Source: Hymenobacter aquaticus (GTDB lineage: Bacteria > Bacteroidota > Bacteroidia > Cytophagales > Hymenobacteraceae). From it: a stretch of DNA of 64,000 nucleotides. The stretch is from NCBI RefSeq assembly GCF_004765605.1, contig NZ_SRLC01000002.1, positions 558,001 to 622,000 on the forward strand, read 5' to 3'. Positions 34,707 through 41,732 of this stretch are shown here, in pieces; positions within the stretch are counted from its first letter, which is position 1, and each line of letters begins with the position of its first letter. The notes beneath the pieces are model-generated. The model ran no database searches, had not been told where the DNA came from, and worked only from the letters and a program-made list of their open reading frames with translations. The position numbers and the translations under genes are program-made.

Positions 34707-36455
34707 ATGGTGCCGGGCCTCCCGCCGATGGACTTCTCCGCTACGCCCAGCTTTCCATTCCCGTCTTTCCTCGGCCGCCGGGCCACCGAGCTGTTGCGCC
34801 CTGTGCTCGACCCCCTGGCCGGCCTGCGGGAGCTGCGCCGCCTGCACCAGCAGCATGCCCATCTGCAGGGGCGCGAATACATCGGCATGCTGCTGCGCAG
34901 TCTGAATATCTCCCTCGACTATGATGCCGCTGAGCTGCGCCACGTGGCCAGTACCGGGAGCTTTCTGGCCGTGAGCAACCACCCCTGCGGCCTGCTCGAC
35001 GGGCTGGTGCTGCTCTACGTGCTGGGCGAGGTGCGCCCCGACTTCCGGCTGGTGGCCAACGATCTGCTGGCGCCGCTGCTGCCCCAGCTGGCCCAGCAGC
35101 TGATTCTGGTGACCCCTGCGCCCCGCAAGGCCAGCCACAACGTGCCCGGCGTGCGCCACCTGCTGCGCTACCTGCACAACGAGGTGCCCGTGGGCCTGTT
35201 TCCGGCGGGGGAGGTGGCCAGCCGGCCGGCTCCTTTTCGGCCCGCCACCGAGGCCGACTGGCACCCCACGGCGGGCCGCCTGCTGAGTGCGGCCCACGTG
35301 CCCGTGGTGCCGGTGTGGCTGAGCGGCCACAACAGCGAAACCTTCAGCGTATTGGGGATGCTGCACCCCTGGCTGCGCACGGCCCGGCTACCGGCCGAGC
35401 TGCTCAACAAGCGCGGGCAAACCATTCGGGTGCGGATCGGCCAGCCGATTCAGCCTCCGACGCTGGCCCGGGTACCAGCCTGCGAGCGGCTGGCCTACGT
35501 GCGGGCCCGGGTGTTTGCCCTGGGTTCGGGAGCAACCATAGCCGACCCTGAAGCCGCTCTGGCCGTGCCCGCAGTAGCCGCCGAAACGCCCGCCGAAAGC
35601 ATTGCGGCCGATATTGCGGCGTTGCGCCCGTCGCGGTGCCTGGTGCGCGCGGGGCGCTGGGAAGTTTACATCGCCAGCCAGGCCGAAGTGCCGCACGTGC
35701 TGCGCGAGCTGGGCCGGCTGCGGGAGCTGACGTTTCGCCGGGAAGGCGAAGGCACCCAGCAGCCCCTCGACCTGGATGCCTACGATGAATACTACCGCCA
35801 TCTGTTTCTCTACGACCGCGCCGCGGGCCAGCTGGTGGGCGCCTACCGCATCGGCCGGGGCCGCGTGATTCTGCGTCGGCACGGGCGGCGGGGCTTTTAT
35901 CTGCACTCCCTGTTTCGGATGAAAAAAGCCCTGGAGCCGTTTCTGGCCGAGTCGCTGGAGCTGGGGCGCTCCTTCGTGCGGGTCGAGTACCAGAAGCAGC
36001 ACCAGCCGCTGGCGCTGCTCTGGAAGGGCATTGCCGAATACCTGAGCCGCCACCCCGAATACCGCTACCTGATTGGCCCGGTCAGCATCAGCAACCGGTT
36101 TTCCAGCGTGTCGCGGGCCGTCATGGTCGATTTTCTCACCGCGCATTATTTCCACCCCGAGCTGGCCCAGCTGGTGAAGCCGCGCAAGCAGTTCCGCTAC
36201 CGGCCGCTCGACCGTCAGGAAGCCCCGGCCACGCTGCAAACCGGCCTCAGCAGCGTGCAGGACCTGCACCAGCTCATTGGCACCTTCGAGCCGGGCGGGG
36301 CTGGTATTCCGGTTATGCTGCGGCACTACCTCAAGCAGAATGCCCGCCTGTTGGCCTTCAACGTGGACCCAAACTTCAGCAATGCCCTCGACGGCTTTAT
36401 CGTGCTGGATGCCCGGGAGCTGCCGGCTCGCACCACCGGTCTGCTGGCGCGCTGA
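34707..36455 (+). CDS. Two-domain acyltransferase: PlsC-like plus GNAT-like (OlsF-type aminolipid synthase)
   Basis: This 582-residue protein fuses two domains. The N-terminal part (about 75-300) is a PlsC-like acyltransferase with SNHPCGLLDG as the His/Asp catalytic block and GLFPAGE. The C-terminal part (about 310-570) is an acyl-ACP-dependent N-acyltransferase of the OlsB/hemolysin type (LFLYDRAAGQLVGAYRIGRG, PEYRYLIGPVSISNRF). This order matches OlsF, reported in Serratia and Flavobacterium, which makes ornithine lipids from ornithine. Ornithine or a related amino acid (glycine, lysine) is inferred. Start at 34707 or at the ATG at 34728. Confidence 0.8.
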   Translation: MVPGLPPMDFSATPSFPFPSFLGRRATELLRPVLDPLAGLRELRRLHQQHAHLQGREYIGMLLRSLNISLDYDAAELRHVASTGSFLAVSNHPCGLLDGLVLLYVLGEVRPDFRLVANDLLAPLLPQLAQQLILVTPAPRKASHNVPGVRHLLRYLHNEVPVGLFPAGEVASRPAPFRPATEADWHPTAGRLLSAAHVPVVPVWLSGHNSETFSVLGMLHPWLRTARLPAELLNKRGQTIRVRIGQPIQPPTLARVPACERLAYVRARVFALGSGATIADPEAALAVPAVAAETPAESIAADIAALRPSRCLVRAGRWEVYIASQAEVPHVLRELGRLRELTFRREGEGTQQPLDLDAYDEYYRHLFLYDRAAGQLVGAYRIGRGRVILRRHGRRGFYLHSLFRMKKALEPFLAESLELGRSFVRVEYQKQHQPLALLWKGIAEYLSRHPEYRYLIGPVSISNRFSSVSRAVMVDFLTAHYFHPELAQLVKPRKQFRYRPLDRQEAPATLQTGLSSVQDLHQLIGTFEPGGAGIPVMLRHYLKQNARLLAFNVDPNFSNALDGFIVLDARELPARTTGLLAR

Positions 36456-36484
36456 GCTTTCGTTACGAGTAGCTGCCCAAGCAC

Positions 36485-36520
36485 AAAAAAGGCTTCTAAC
36501 GGGTGTTAGAAGCCTTTTTT
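36485..36520. terminator. Bidirectional terminator
   Basis: Stem AAAAAAGGCTTCTAAC/GTTAGAAGCCTTTTTT with a GGGT loop between convergent genes. Confidence 0.95.
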
Positions 36521-36543
36521 GCAAGGAAAGACGAGCGGTGTTT

Positions 36544-37116
36544 CTAATTCGCGGCGGGCTGGCCCAGGGTGTTTTCCTCGGCGGCGGGCATCGTGTTCAT
36601 GTAGGAGCGGAAGCTCATGGCAGCTTCGCTGGCCAGGGCGTTGGCCTGGGCCGTTACGCGCCGGTCGTTGAAGGTCTTGCCGTTGCCTTTCTCGGTGGCC
36701 AGCTGACCGATATAGTCGCTGAGCATTACCGTGTTTTCGGGCTGATTGGGGTCGGGAATCACGCGGAAGGAGCCCACGCTGTAGTCGTAGCCCTTATCGG
36801 TGGCCCGGAAGACGAAGTCGAAGCGAATCGTCTGCACCAGCTCTTTGCCGTTGGTAGTCACCGGCGTCACTTTGCCCGTGCCCGTAACACGCACGGTGCC
36901 GGCGGCCAGGTCCGACTTAGCGCCGGTTTTGGGGCCGTAGGAGAAGTGGTTTTCCGTCCAGTCGAGGGCGCGGCGAAACAGGATTTCCTTGCCGATTTCC
37001 TCTGCCAGCACGTTTTCAGTGTAGCTGACGGCGGGCCCGGAACCACTCTGAGCAACAGCTACCTGCGTGGTAGATACCAGACCGGCCAACAATAAGCTAA
37101 ACAGCACTTTTTTCAT
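36544..37116 (-). CDS. Secreted DUF4468-like protein
   Basis: This 190-residue protein has a signal peptide (MKKVLFSLLLAGLVSTTQVAVAQ) and then a pattern seen in DUF4468 proteins: a helix with EILFRRALDWTENHF, strand AAGTVRVTGTGKV, and a beta strand RFDFVFRATDKGYDYSV. The C-terminal part is helical. The start at 37116 is chosen from the signal peptide; the frame is open for 96 codons upstream in AT-rich DNA. The protein at 56252 has the same domain type. Function unknown. Confidence 0.7.
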   Translation of the reverse strand: MKKVLFSLLLAGLVSTTQVAVAQSGSGPAVSYTENVLAEEIGKEILFRRALDWTENHFSYGPKTGAKSDLAAGTVRVTGTGKVTPVTTNGKELVQTIRFDFVFRATDKGYDYSVGSFRVIPDPNQPENTVMLSDYIGQLATEKGNGKTFNDRRVTAQANALASEAAMSFRSYMNTMPAAEENTLGQPAAN

Positions 37117-37591
37117 GACAGAAACGAAAGCGAAGTGGTAGTAGAAATATGACAGAAGCAAAGAAAGCTGGTGGGTACTACAGTTGAACTTTACGGTAGT
37201 AGGAAGAAAGCAAAAAGAGAAGTAGCGGTAGAGCAATAGGCAGGCCAGAAGAATGGATTTGCGGAAAGAGGCTAGGAGCTGCTGAAAAACGTTGCCGACG
37301 ACAGAAGTTGCTGATTGATGGGCGGATAAATAATATTGTATTTTACGAAGTAAAGATGTTGATATGTATGAACCTGATATTTGACTTTTGTTAAGTTTAT
37401 ACAAAGATACACAACGAGGATAAAAAACGGATTTGAATTTTTTGTTACCTCTAAAAAATTGCAGGTCACGGATTTATGTAACCAGTATAATACAGTGTAG
37501 CCAAGCACAGGTAGGCGGCGTTCTGGATCGACATAACATTTTGGTAACATAAACTTAATGTTACGAACGGCACTGCGCTGGTAACAATTAG
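37117..37591. other. AT-rich divergent intergenic region
   Basis: This low-GC region (475 bp) has long A and T runs and no convincing coding frame. The open frames here are shadows of the sequence upstream of the DUF4468 gene. It separates the DUF4468 gene from the asparagine synthetase leader. Confidence 0.5.
37402..37409 (-). promoter_or_regulatory. Possible -7 promoter box for the DUF4468 gene
   Basis: CAAAGATA on the plus strand reads TATCTTTG on the minus strand, an exact TAnnTTTG match. It would give a leader of about 280 bases before 37116. No -33 TTG at the usual distance. Confidence 0.35.
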
Positions 37592-37599
37592 TACTTTTG
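37592..37599 (+). promoter_or_regulatory. Possible -7 box of the asparagine synthetase gene
   Basis: TACTTTTG matches TAnnTTTG exactly. It would start transcription near 37606, giving a 5' leader of about 237 bases. No clear -33 TTG. Confidence 0.4.
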
Positions 37600-37605
37600 C
37601 GACGT

Positions 37606-37842
37606 GCTTCACCTCAATCAACAACATTTGATGGAGCGCAGAACCTTCCACGAGAACGTTCTGCGAGATGACCGGAAGGTCGTTTCCCCCGTTGATTTTT
37701 CCGTTTTTCTGGCTTTTGTCCCGTTCACCGCTCCGGTTTCCGAAGCGGTTTTTTTATGTCCTGTCGGTTCGTCCGGCGGGGTAGGGCAGGCCCGCGCCTA
37801 CGACTTTTTCTAATTCTTCTCAACCCATACTGGTAAACCCCC
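37606..37842 (+). promoter_or_regulatory. Structured leader with internal terminator before the asparagine synthetase gene
   Basis: The leader has hairpin CGCAGAAC/GTTCTGCG (37637-37665), a small hairpin GACC-GGAA-GGTC (37670-37681), and an intrinsic terminator at 37727-37755 (ACCGCTCCGG, loop TTT, CCGAAGCGGT, then seven T) that ends 87 bp before the gene. ACCTTCC (37643-37649) can also pair with GGAAGGT (37674-37680), which competes with both smaller hairpins. This is the layout of an attenuator or riboswitch. Confidence 0.5.
37727..37755 (+). terminator. Intrinsic terminator inside the leader
   Basis: Stem ACCGCT/AGCGGT extended by CGG/CCG across one mismatch, then TTTTTTT. It is oriented to stop transcription into the gene at 37843. 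Confidence 0.7.
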
Positions 37843-38877
37843 ATGAACGACAACACCACCCTCGCCCAACAGATGGTAGCCGCCGCTCCTGCCGCCACCC
37901 GCAACGTGAACCTGAGCACGGACCCCAAGCGGATGGCCGTTATCAAAGTATGGGACGCCATGTTCCGCGGCGCTCGTAAGTACGTCGAGTCGGAAGGCTT
38001 CGTGGCCATCCACAACATGCCCCACATTGTGGGCGTAACCGGTGCCTGCGAAAACACCGACACGCTGTTCACCATCGACTGGTACGACGGCAAGAAAATG
38101 TTCCTGCCCCAGTCCAACCAGCTCTACATCGAGATGCTGACCCAGGCCATCGAAGGCGGCCGGGTGTACGGCGAAATCCAGAGCTTCCGCAAGGAAATGA
38201 AGGCCGACGGCCGCCGTCTGGCGCAGTTCAGCCTGTTCGAAATCGAGCACATCGGTGACCTCGACGAGCTGCTGGGCCACCTCTCGGGCATCGTGGCCTC
38301 GGCTTCGCGCCAGGTAGCCCAGGATTGCGCCAAGGAGCTGGAGCTGTTCGGCCGCAACCCCGCCGACCTGACCAACGTGACCTTCAAGCGCATGACCTAC
38401 GACGCCGCCGTAGAGCTGCTGAAAACCGAAGGCTTCCCCGAGCTGCAGTTCGGCGACGACCTGGTAGCCGAGCACGAAGGCCGCCTGACCGAGCTGATGG
38501 GCCCGATGTTCGTGACGCACTACCCCGAGGAAATCAAGTTCTTCAACATGAAGAACAACGACGAAGACTCCCGCGTGGTAAACTCCAGCGACCTGCTGCT
38601 GCCCCTGGCCGGCGAGTCGGCCGGCTCGGCGGAGCGCGAGTTCGACGCCGACAAGCTGCGCGAGAAGCTGATGAAGTCGTCGATGCTGGAAGGCCTGCTG
38701 CGCCAGGGCATGAAGCTGGAAGACTTCAACTGGTACCTCGACTTCCACAAAGAGCACGACGTGAAGCTGCACTCCGGTGCCGGCGTGGGTATGGCCCGCG
38801 TGGCCCAGTTCATCCTGGGTCAGAAAGACATCCGCGACTGTGTGCCGTTCCTGATCAACCGCGACAACGTCATCTAG
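37843..38877 (+). CDS. Asparagine synthetase, AsnRS-derived type (AS-AR-like)
   Basis: This 344-residue protein is a class II aminoacyl-tRNA synthetase catalytic core related to AsnRS/AspRS, without an anticodon-binding domain. Motif 2 is around 113-136 (IQSFRKE to RLAQFSLFEIEH) and motif 3 is GVGMARVAQFILGQ with Arg319. The archaeal family of this kind (AS-AR of Pyrococcus) makes asparagine from aspartate and ammonia with ATP. It is not similar to E. coli AsnA. A terminator-containing leader precedes it. Confidence 0.8.
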   Translation: MNDNTTLAQQMVAAAPAATRNVNLSTDPKRMAVIKVWDAMFRGARKYVESEGFVAIHNMPHIVGVTGACENTDTLFTIDWYDGKKMFLPQSNQLYIEMLTQAIEGGRVYGEIQSFRKEMKADGRRLAQFSLFEIEHIGDLDELLGHLSGIVASASRQVAQDCAKELELFGRNPADLTNVTFKRMTYDAAVELLKTEGFPELQFGDDLVAEHEGRLTELMGPMFVTHYPEEIKFFNMKNNDEDSRVVNSSDLLLPLAGESAGSAEREFDADKLREKLMKSSMLEGLLRQGMKLEDFNWYLDFHKEHDVKLHSGAGVGMARVAQFILGQKDIRDCVPFLINRDNVI

Positions 38878-38891
38878 TTGACCTTCTACCC

Positions 38892-38925
38892 AGCGCGCCC
38901 GGCTACCACCGGGCGCGCTGCTTTT
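38892..38925 (+). terminator. Rho-independent terminator
   Basis: Perfect stem AGCGCGCCCGG/CCGGGCGCGCT, then a short T run. Confidence 0.85.
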
Positions 38926-39105
38926 AGGGCCAGTGGGGCGTAGTGCCCACGGGTTCCGAGAAAACATATAACCTGCCGTCCCGAGCTGGCGGAGGAAGTT
39001 CTGAGTCAGGGCGCGGTGGGTTTTTGGTGAAAAAAGAGGCTGCCGTCCCTGGTTCAGATTTCTTCGTCAGTTCTGGATGGCAGCTTTCTTTTAAACGAGC
39101 AACGC

Positions 39106-39951
39106 ATGCAGCTAGGAACTCTCACTTTGCAAAACCCCATCTGCCTGGCCGCCGCCCCGTGGCAGCTGGGTGGGGCGGGCTACGAGCGGCTGGGCGCCAT
39201 TTTTACCCGCACCGTGACGATGGAGCCCCGGCCCGGGCTCTACGAGGAAGGCATCTGGCAGGTAAACGAGCAAACCCTGCTCAACGCCACCAACATGCGC
39301 ACCGAAAGCGCCGAAATTCTGGTCCAGGAGCACCTGCCGCACCTGCTTAGCTACGGCGTGCCGGTGCTGGTCAGCATCACGGCGCCGGGTATTCCGGGCT
39401 TCCGCAAAATTGCCCGCTTTCTGGCCCGGGAAGTCGGTGCCCAGATTGCCGGCGTGGAAGTCTACATGGCCCAGCCCGACACCGAGAAAGGCGCCGAGCT
39501 CAACGCCCGGTTTGTGCGCGAAGCCACCCAGGCCGTGCGCAACGAGCTGGGGCCCGACGCGGTAATCGTGGTGAAGCTGCCGCCGTGGCCCGAGCACATC
39601 CGGGGCCTGGCCCTCGGTGCCCAGGAAGGCGGGGCCACGGCCCTGGCCGCCACCAACGTGCTGAAAGCCCTGCACCTGCCCGACGACGCCACGGCCGCGC
39701 CCGTCACCGGCGGCCTGTCGGGCGAGGCCCTGCGGCCCGTGGCGCTGCGCTGCGTGTGGGAGCTGGCCCACGATGCCCGCATTACCCTGCCCATTTTTGG
39801 CACCGGCGGCGTGTTTACCGCCGCCCACGTCACCGACTATCTGCGCTGCGGGGCCAATGCCGTGCAGGTCGCCAGCGGCGAATGGCTGGAGCCGGGCCTC
39901 TCGGCCCGCCTGGCCGCCGAGTGTGGACATCTGGTGCCGGCTAATCTGTAG
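39106..39951 (+). CDS. Dihydroorotate dehydrogenase-like protein with altered active site
   Basis: This 281-residue protein has the class 1 dihydroorotate dehydrogenase fold: TVTMEPRPG (37-45), a conserved lysine in VVKLPPW, and the phosphate/FMN site TGGLSGEALRP and GTGGVFTAAH. The catalytic segment that normally reads NxSCPN is YMAQPD (120-125), so the catalytic Cys or Ser is replaced by Gln123 and the two asparagines are lost. It lies upstream of pyrF and pyrE, so a role in pyrimidine metabolism is suggested, but orotate formation is doubtful. Confidence 0.75.
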   Translation: MQLGTLTLQNPICLAAAPWQLGGAGYERLGAIFTRTVTMEPRPGLYEEGIWQVNEQTLLNATNMRTESAEILVQEHLPHLLSYGVPVLVSITAPGIPGFRKIARFLAREVGAQIAGVEVYMAQPDTEKGAELNARFVREATQAVRNELGPDAVIVVKLPPWPEHIRGLALGAQEGGATALAATNVLKALHLPDDATAAPVTGGLSGEALRPVALRCVWELAHDARITLPIFGTGGVFTAAHVTDYLRCGANAVQVASGEWLEPGLSARLAAECGHLVPANL

Positions 39952-40070
39952 CGCGGAGTTTCACTGCGCGGGTCGGCCGCGCCGTAGCAACGATTGTCGT
40001 TCAACGTTTCGCGAAGAGGAACTTCGCGTTACATCCCATCCTGTACCCGCAATTTCCTTCCCACCCGAAA

Positions 40071-40832
40071 ATGGAAAAGCTTATTCAACGCGCCCGGCAG
40101 GCCAACTCCCTGCTCTGCGTGGGCCTCGACCCGACCGGCGACGACCAACAGGTAGCGCGCCGCCTGGCCGAGGTTATCGACCAAACCAGCTCTTATGCGG
40201 CGGCTTTCAAGCCTAACTTGGCCTTTTTCCTGAGCCGGGAAGACGGGGTGAAGCTGCTGCGCGAAACCGTGCAGCGCATCCCGGAAAGCATTCCGGTGAT
40301 TCTGGACGGCAAGTTCGGCGACATTGCCAACACCGCCGACCACTACGCCCGCTTTGCCTACGACGTCATCGGGGCCGACGGCGTGACGGTGAACCCCTAC
40401 ATGGGCGACGACGCCATTGTGCCTTTCGCCCGGCCCGGCAAGCTGGTATTCGTGCTGGCCAAAACCTCCAACAAACCAGCGCATTCCCTGCAGGACGTAG
40501 CCCTGACCCGCGGCGGCTACCTCTCCGACTGCGCCGCCCAGGTGGCCCGTAAGCTGGATGAGGAGCACGGCGGTATTGGCCTCGTCGTGGGTGCCACCAA
40601 TGCCGCGGCCGTGGCCCGCCTGCGTAGCCTCAGCCCCGAGCAGTGGTTCCTGGTGCCCGGCGTGGGCGCCCAGGGTGGGGACTTGCAAGCCACGCTCCGC
40701 GCTGGTCTGCGCCCCGATGGTGCTGGGCTCCTTATTAATACGTCGCGGGCGTTGTGGCAGGCCGCTGATGCTGGAGCCGCTGCCCGGGAGCTGGTCGAGC
40801 AGATTAATCAGTTTCGGCCGGTGCTGGCGTAG
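40071..40832 (+). CDS. pyrF: Orotidine 5'-phosphate decarboxylase
   Basis: This 253-residue enzyme makes UMP from OMP in the last step of pyrimidine synthesis. It is the longer bacterial type 2 form: substrate-binding FKPNLAFF, the catalytic Lys-Asp region LDGKFGDIANT, and the phosphate-binding end VPGVGAQGGDL. Same strand as the dihydroorotate dehydrogenase-like gene and pyrE, with a class C repeat before pyrE. Confidence 0.92.
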   Translation: MEKLIQRARQANSLLCVGLDPTGDDQQVARRLAEVIDQTSSYAAAFKPNLAFFLSREDGVKLLRETVQRIPESIPVILDGKFGDIANTADHYARFAYDVIGADGVTVNPYMGDDAIVPFARPGKLVFVLAKTSNKPAHSLQDVALTRGGYLSDCAAQVARKLDEEHGGIGLVVGATNAAAVARLRSLSPEQWFLVPGVGAQGGDLQATLRAGLRPDGAGLLINTSRALWQAADAGAAARELVEQINQFRPVLA

Positions 40833-40839
40833 TGCATTA

Positions 40840-40940
40840 GACCGTCATTCCGAGCAGAGCGAGGAATCTTGCGTGCTGACGTTGGATTACTAATCAGGTG
40901 TCAGCACGCGAGATGTCTCCCGTTGGTCGACATGACGTTC
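40840..40940. repeat. Palindromic repeat, class C (CGTCATTCCGAGC type)
   Basis: Two 41-bp inverted arms (40840-40880 and 40900-40940) share about three quarters of their bases and end in the same GCGTGCTGAC. The arm sequence (CGTCATTCCGAGC...AGGAATCT) is of a kind that I have seen repeated in Hymenobacter genomes. It fills most of the 152-bp spacer between pyrF and pyrE. No coding potential. Confidence 0.75.
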
Positions 40941-40984
40941 TGTTAAAGTAAAGCATCCTTTCGACTCCACACCTTATATATACA

Positions 40985-41608
40985 GTGTCACTTCCCGCCG
41001 CCACCCAAACCACATATACCGCCGAAACCCTGGAGCAGCAGCTGTTGCAGGAAGATGCGCTGCTGCGCGGGCACTTCCGGCTGTCGTCGGGCCTGCACTC
41101 CGATACCTACGTGCAGTGCGCCCGTTTCCTGCGCCGGCCCGATCTGGCCGCGCCGGCCGCGGCCGAGCTGGCCCGGCAGATCCGGGAAGCCGGCTTGCAG
41201 CCCGACGTGGTAGTGGGGCCGGCTATGGGCGGGGTGGTGATTGGCTACGAGCTGGCCCGGCAGCTGGGCGTGCCCGGCATCTTCACTGAGCGCGACGATT
41301 CGGGCCAGATGACCCTGCGGCGCGGCTTCACCATCGAGCCGGGGCAGAAAATTATCATTGCCGAAGACGTGGTGACTACCGGCAAGAGCACCAACGAAGT
41401 AGCCCGGGTGCTGGAAGGATTGGGGGCAAAAGTTTTGGCCGTGGCCAGTTTAATTGACCGCACGGGTGGGGAAGCCTCACTTTCTTTTCCGAACTTTGCC
41501 CTGCTGCCGGTCACGGCGGCTACCTACGCACCCGATGAGTGCCCGCTGTGCCGGGCAGGTATTCCGGTGGTAAAACCGGGCAGTCGGCCCGATAAAGCGT
41601 TTTCTTAA
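40985..41608 (+). CDS. pyrE: Orotate phosphoribosyltransferase
   Basis: This 207-residue enzyme joins orotate and PRPP to form OMP. The PRPP-binding motif is IIIAEDVVTTGKST (120-133), and the orotate-contact region is GPAMGGVVIGYELARQ. A GTG at 40985 is the proposed start; no ATG lies further upstream in this frame before the repeat, so a GTG start is probable. With pyrF it supplies the last two steps to UMP. Confidence 0.9.
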   Translation: MSLPAATQTTYTAETLEQQLLQEDALLRGHFRLSSGLHSDTYVQCARFLRRPDLAAPAAAELARQIREAGLQPDVVVGPAMGGVVIGYELARQLGVPGIFTERDDSGQMTLRRGFTIEPGQKIIIAEDVVTTGKSTNEVARVLEGLGAKVLAVASLIDRTGGEASLSFPNFALLPVTAATYAPDECPLCRAGIPVVKPGSRPDKAFS

Positions 41609-41732
41609 ACCTACTGCGGCGCAAACGGCGCTTCAGCAAGGCATTTTCGGCGTACCCTGCGCGGGTATGCTTCCTCACGGCGGCAACTTGGCCGCGCGTG
41701 GGAAACCCGAAAAATAGACAAACCTCCCTCTT

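Noticed and set aside
37604..37813. A 69-codon frame in the asparagine synthetase leader as a leader peptide gene
   Set aside because: It begins at a GTG at the predicted transcript start, has no run of Asn codons and overlaps the terminator hairpin. A shorter peptide from the ATG at 37631 cannot be excluded, but nothing supports it.
41609..41732. A purine (guanine or PurR-linked) riboswitch before purL
   Set aside because: The 124-bp spacer shows no conserved purine riboswitch core.
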